Assembly: GCA_016867655.1 (NCBI GenBank)
Contig: VGJA01000054.1
Span: forward strand, 1 to 7,227
DNA length: 7,227 nt
Direction: 5' to 3'
Origin: Candidatus Altarchaeales archaeon
Lineage (GTDB): Archaea; Altiarchaeota; Altiarchaeia; IMC4; SCGC-AAA252-I15
Shown: piece after piece, positions 4,443-7,227 of the stretch
Layout: each line of letters starts with the position of its first letter
How positions within the stretch are numbered: the first letter of the stretch is position 1
The notes under the pieces: generated by a model
The model's input: the letters and a program-made list of their open reading frames with translations, nothing else
Database searches by the model: none
What the model was told of the DNA's origin: nothing
Position numbers and translations under genes: made by a program

Positions 4443-7112
4443 TTATCTTAGTCTTCTTATCTCCTGTATTCTCCTTATTGCAGTGTCTATGAAGTACAAT
4501 GCCAGCATGAGGCCTATTAGGTATGGGTACAGTGGTTTTTCTTCTTCTATGGTTTTGGTTGACAGTTTTTTTATTTTCTCCAGTAGGTCTGCCTTAAGTT
4601 GTTCCATTTCTGTTGTCTCGTACATCCTTCCGTTGGCCTCTCTGGCTATGCTGGACAGAACCTGCAGGTCTGGCCCGGTTTTTGCGTATTCAGTCGGGTA
4701 GTTGACTGATATGCCGCTGTTGTCTCCTCCTTCGTTTGACATTGCTGCTAGAAGATAGAAGCCGGTTTCGTTTGGCTTGAACTGGGCCGAGTAGACTTCC
4801 AGCCCGGTTGACTTCAATTCGCCTTCGGTTTTCACGTTGTCTTTTGTTATTGACAGGCCTGGCCTGGTTTTGGACTCTATTTTGATTGCGGTTGTTTCCC
4901 CCAATCTTGTGTCTGATGTTTTGATTCTGGTTTTTTTGTTTTTCTCCAGGTCGCCTATGACCCAGTTGGTCATGGCTGAAATCAATTTGTTGTTTTTCTT
5001 TTCATACATTCTTCCGGCCCAGGCTGTTCCGTCGTCTGTTGTCAGCGCGGCGACTCTGCCCAGCCCAAAGTTCCACACCGCTAGTATGGGGTTGCCGCCT
5101 TTGGTGGTGAGCAGCAGCTGTGAAGCGGTTTTTTCATAAACCTTGTTGTAGCCTCCCACCTGGGCGCTTAGGTTTATGTTCCGGGTTATAAAGTGGTGTT
5201 CATCCCTAACGTCGACTGCATACATTCCGGGTGTTTCTTCCTCCAAGCCCCGGCCGAACTCTATGTTAATCCTCTGGTAGGCCTCTGGCTTGAAGTATAT
5301 GCCGTTTCCTGCTTCTGCAAGCGATTGCATGAAAACCTCGTCTGTGTCAAACCCGACGCCTACTGTGTAGACTTTTATGTTTTCGGAGCTCATCAGCCTT
5401 GCTTTCTCGCGCGCAGTCGGCATGGTCTTGGTTCTTATGACGCCGTCTGACAGCACTATGACGTATTTGTTTACTGCATGGTATTTCAGCATGTTTTCGG
5501 CTGTTTCCAGCGCGTTGAGCATTTCTGTTCCTCCGCCAAACTGCAGTTTTGCTATGGTGTCTTCTATGTCCACTCTTCGTTCGCCGAGTTTGTCCAGTGG
5601 TGCTATTACATAGGGCAGGGTGTTGAATGCTACCACTGCAACCGAGTCGTTTAGGTCGAGGTTTCTGAGTATCTTGATTGCGAGGGCTTTTTCAAAGTCT
5701 ATTTTGGTTATCTTTTTGTATTCATCGCTCATGCCGTATTCAGTGCTCCCAGAGATGTCTATCAGGATGACTACTGCGATTTGTTTCCTCCTTTCTGGGG
5801 GTTTTTCCATGGACAATACTGGCAGCAGCGTCTCGAAGTAGCTGTTGTTATAGTTTCCGTAGTCAAAGGAGTTTTTGCCGCCGACTACTGCAAGCCCGTT
5901 TCCGTTCAGTATATACTCCTTCAGGTTTTCTATCGTGTTTTTGCTTATGGCGTTTGCGTTTACGTCGTCCAAATACAGTATGTCGTAATCCCTGAAGTTG
6001 TTTGGAATCCTGTCGCTTAAATCAAGGTTGTACAGCTCGCCCAAAATGGTTTTCAGAGGAGAGTTTGTCTTGTTTGTGACTAAAAGTATTTCCGGCTTTT
6101 CAACGACTTCCACTGTTTTGAGCATTTTGTCGTTTACTGTGAAGTAGTTGTTTTCCTCTGCCGTCACTTCCGCGGTTATCTTGTGGACTCCGATTCCGTT
6201 GAGCGAAAACGTCAGTGGTGTGCTCTTTCTTGGAGTGTTTTGCGTTACTTGGTAGCTTGTTATCTCTCTCCCGTCTGCGTAGGCTGTCAGCTTGTATTTG
6301 ACTGGGTCTTTTTCATCAGCCGGAGCCTCGATTTCTATTTCAGCCTGGTAGTCCAATGGTGTTGTCACCTTGCTTTCACCTTTTATGTTCCTCACCAGTA
6401 TGTCCCTTTCCCCTGTCGCGGGAGCTATTGTGTATATTGTTGTGTTTGACTTGCCCAGCTGTCTCGCAACGTCTACTGGGTTCTTGCCTTGGTTGCTGTT
6501 TCCGTCGCTCAGAAGTATTATCACGCTGTCGCCTTCTGCAGTTGAAATAGTCTTGTAAAGCTCCTCCCCCAGCATGGTTTTTTCTCCAGTTGAGAAGACT
6601 TCTACTGTGATTTTTTCCGAGGCTTCTGTTGCGTTATTCACTGCTGAAATTATTTCTGCTCTAAGTCTCGACGCCAGGGCTCCTGTTTTGTTTCCGTAAA
6701 TGCCCATGCTTGGCGTCTCGTCTAAGAGTATTCTGACTGTTGGGGTTTCCTTTACTTCTGTCTTGCTTTGGCGTAGTATTGGAGACGCCAGCGCTGTTAT
6801 CAGGAGTGTTATGAGTATTGCCCTGGACAAAAAGAAGAGAATGTTCCTCTTATTGATGCCACCCTTCCTTGTATACATGAGCAGTAGTATTAATGCCAGG
6901 GGCAGAGCTGCCATAACCCATGGGTTTTGCAGTTTAATCCTCAATATGGTATTTATGGCGTCAACAATGGGGCTGGTTTTCACTGCGACTGGTAGTGTGG
7001 TGGTTGCGTTTATTACCTCTGTTGTCGCGTTCGCTATTGTGTCGTTTATGGTAGTTGTGTTGATTATCTGCGTCGTCGCATTTGCTAAGGTGTAGTCTAC
7101 CAGTGGCATCAT
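4443..7112 (-). CDS. Membrane protein with two vWA domains and a glutamine-amidotransferase-like domain
   Basis: An 889-residue protein. An N/T-rich tail (1-60) precedes two membrane helices (about 64-80 and 91-110) joined by the basic loop RKGGINKR. A first vWA domain follows (about 125-235), with a variant metal-site motif DETPS (131-135) and LSDG (201-204). A class-I glutamine-amidotransferase-like domain spans about 339-432 (VVGGKNSFDYGNY), with no catalytic cysteine visible, so it is probably structural. The second vWA domain (about 445-615) has an intact metal site: DISGS (452-456), T529 in GGGTEM and D556 in LSDG. NPILAVWNFGLGRVAALTTD (674-693) is a hallmark of this family. A last helix (about 861-878) ends in basic residues. 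Positive charges place the large domains outside the cell. AGGAGG eight bases before the first of two Met codons supports this start. The gene is coupled by ATGA overlap to the upstream gene. The family commonly accompanies MoxR ATPases and DUF58 proteins. Confidence 0.9.
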   Translation of the reverse strand: MMPLVDYTLANATTQIINTTTINDTIANATTEVINATTTLPVAVKTSPIVDAINTILRIKLQNPWVMAALPLALILLLMYTRKGGINKRNILFFLSRAILITLLITALASPILRQSKTEVKETPTVRILLDETPSMGIYGNKTGALASRLRAEIISAVNNATEASEKITVEVFSTGEKTMLGEELYKTISTAEGDSVIILLSDGNSNQGKNPVDVARQLGKSNTTIYTIAPATGERDILVRNIKGESKVTTPLDYQAEIEIEAPADEKDPVKYKLTAYADGREITSYQVTQNTPRKSTPLTFSLNGIGVHKITAEVTAEENNYFTVNDKMLKTVEVVEKPEILLVTNKTNSPLKTILGELYNLDLSDRIPNNFRDYDILYLDDVNANAISKNTIENLKEYILNGNGLAVVGGKNSFDYGNYNNSYFETLLPVLSMEKPPERRKQIAVVILIDISGSTEYGMSDEYKKITKIDFEKALAIKILRNLDLNDSVAVVAFNTLPYVIAPLDKLGERRVDIEDTIAKLQFGGGTEMLNALETAENMLKYHAVNKYVIVLSDGVIRTKTMPTAREKARLMSSENIKVYTVGVGFDTDEVFMQSLAEAGNGIYFKPEAYQRINIEFGRGLEEETPGMYAVDVRDEHHFITRNINLSAQVGGYNKVYEKTASQLLLTTKGGNPILAVWNFGLGRVAALTTDDGTAWAGRMYEKKNNKLISAMTNWVIGDLEKNKKTRIKTSDTRLGETTAIKIESKTRPGLSITKDNVKTEGELKSTGLEVYSAQFKPNETGFYLLAAMSNEGGDNSGISVNYPTEYAKTGPDLQVLSSIAREANGRMYETTEMEQLKADLLEKIKKLSTKTIEEEKPLYPYLIGLMLALYFIDTAIRRIQEIRRLR
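6993..7091 (-). repeat. Tandem repeat in the N-terminal tail of the vWA protein
   Basis: Residues 8-22 (TLANATTQIINTTTI) and 25-40 (TIANATTEVINATTTL) are an imperfect tandem duplication with a period of 17 residues. The DNA has drifted mostly at third positions, so the repeat is kept more at protein than at DNA level. Each unit carries Asn-x-Thr sequons (N11, N18, N28 and N35, plus N23 in the linker), which would suit N-glycosylation if this tail is extracellular. Confidence 0.7.
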
Positions 7113-7227
7113 AGCAGACCCCTCCTGCGGTAGACCTTCATCTCAACAATGAGGGCTACTGCAACCAGCAGCAGGATGTATCTGAAGAGTTCTTCCCTGG
7201 TTGTCTTTTTGTTCAAGTCAATTCCTT
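7109..7227 (-). CDS. C-terminal end of a membrane protein, probably a BatA-like vWA family member (partial)
   Basis: The minus-strand frame is open from the right edge to TGA (7111-7109), giving 38 residues of the C-terminus; the rest lies outside the window. It reads as a short charged segment (LNKKTTREELF), one membrane helix (about RYILLLVAVALIVEM), then a basic end (KVYRRRGLL). A single helix followed by arginines at the extreme C-terminus is typical of vWA/BatA-type and related surface proteins, and it matches the end of the downstream vWA protein in layout. The stop overlaps the next gene's start (ATGA), and that gene's AGGAGG site lies within this coding sequence, so the two are one operon with coupled translation. 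The family assignment rests mainly on context. Confidence 0.75.
   Translation of the reverse strand, partial: GIDLNKKTTREELFRYILLLVAVALIVEMKVYRRRGLL
7121..7126 (-). promoter_or_regulatory. AGGAGG ribosome-binding site of the two-vWA gene
   Basis: Minus-strand AGGAGG is eight bases upstream of the ATG at 7112, inside the end of the preceding gene. It chooses the first of two adjacent Met codons and supports translational coupling within the operon. Confidence 0.8.

Overview
The window looks archaeal, probably from a small-genome or uncultivated lineage. This is an inference. The plus-strand genes have A/T-only upstream boxes and no Shine-Dalgarno site, so leaderless or short-leader transcripts are likely. 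One small minus-strand gene has an archaeal-style GGTGAT site. Gene ends carry TTTTC-rich tracts rather than GC hairpins followed by a U-run. Large surface-exposed proteins are rich in N-x-S/T sequons and anchored by a C-terminal helix. No marker gene fixes the taxon.

Layout, left to right. (1) Bases 3-623, plus: C-terminal part of a protein entering from the left edge, weakly resembling the C-terminal half of a SAM methyltransferase. (2) Bases 624-740: convergent junction with hairpins and CTGAAGACTG/TTTTC repeat modules. (3) Bases 741-914, minus: a 57-residue small protein with its own ribosome-binding site. (4) Bases 915-954: divergent AT-rich promoter region. (5) Bases 955-2286, plus: FAD-dependent amine-oxidase/phytoene-desaturase-like oxidoreductase. 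(6) Bases 2287-2403: spacer with a perfect 15-bp inverted repeat that starts at the preceding stop codon. (7) Bases 2404-4374, plus: secreted, membrane-anchored beta-propeller protein with TPR-like helices. (8) Bases 4375-4442: second convergent junction, with the same repeat modules. (9) Bases 4443-7112, minus: membrane protein with two von Willebrand A (vWA) domains flanking a glutamine-amidotransferase-like domain. (10) Bases 7109-7227, minus: tail of another membrane protein overlapping the vWA gene by ATGA, so the two are translationally coupled.

The clearest functional unit is the minus-strand pair at the right edge. It has the arrangement of BatA/vWA-type membrane proteins usually found downstream of a MoxR AAA+ ATPase and a DUF58 protein; those partners would lie beyond the right edge, if present. 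The propeller protein is another outward-facing, single-anchor protein, but nothing here ties it to the vWA pair or to the oxidoreductase.

The main non-coding signals are three: a repeat family confined to the two convergent junctions, an ATTAATATTAG box shared by the two plus-strand promoters, and a G+T-rich plus strand that shapes codon choice in genes of both orientations except the leftmost one.
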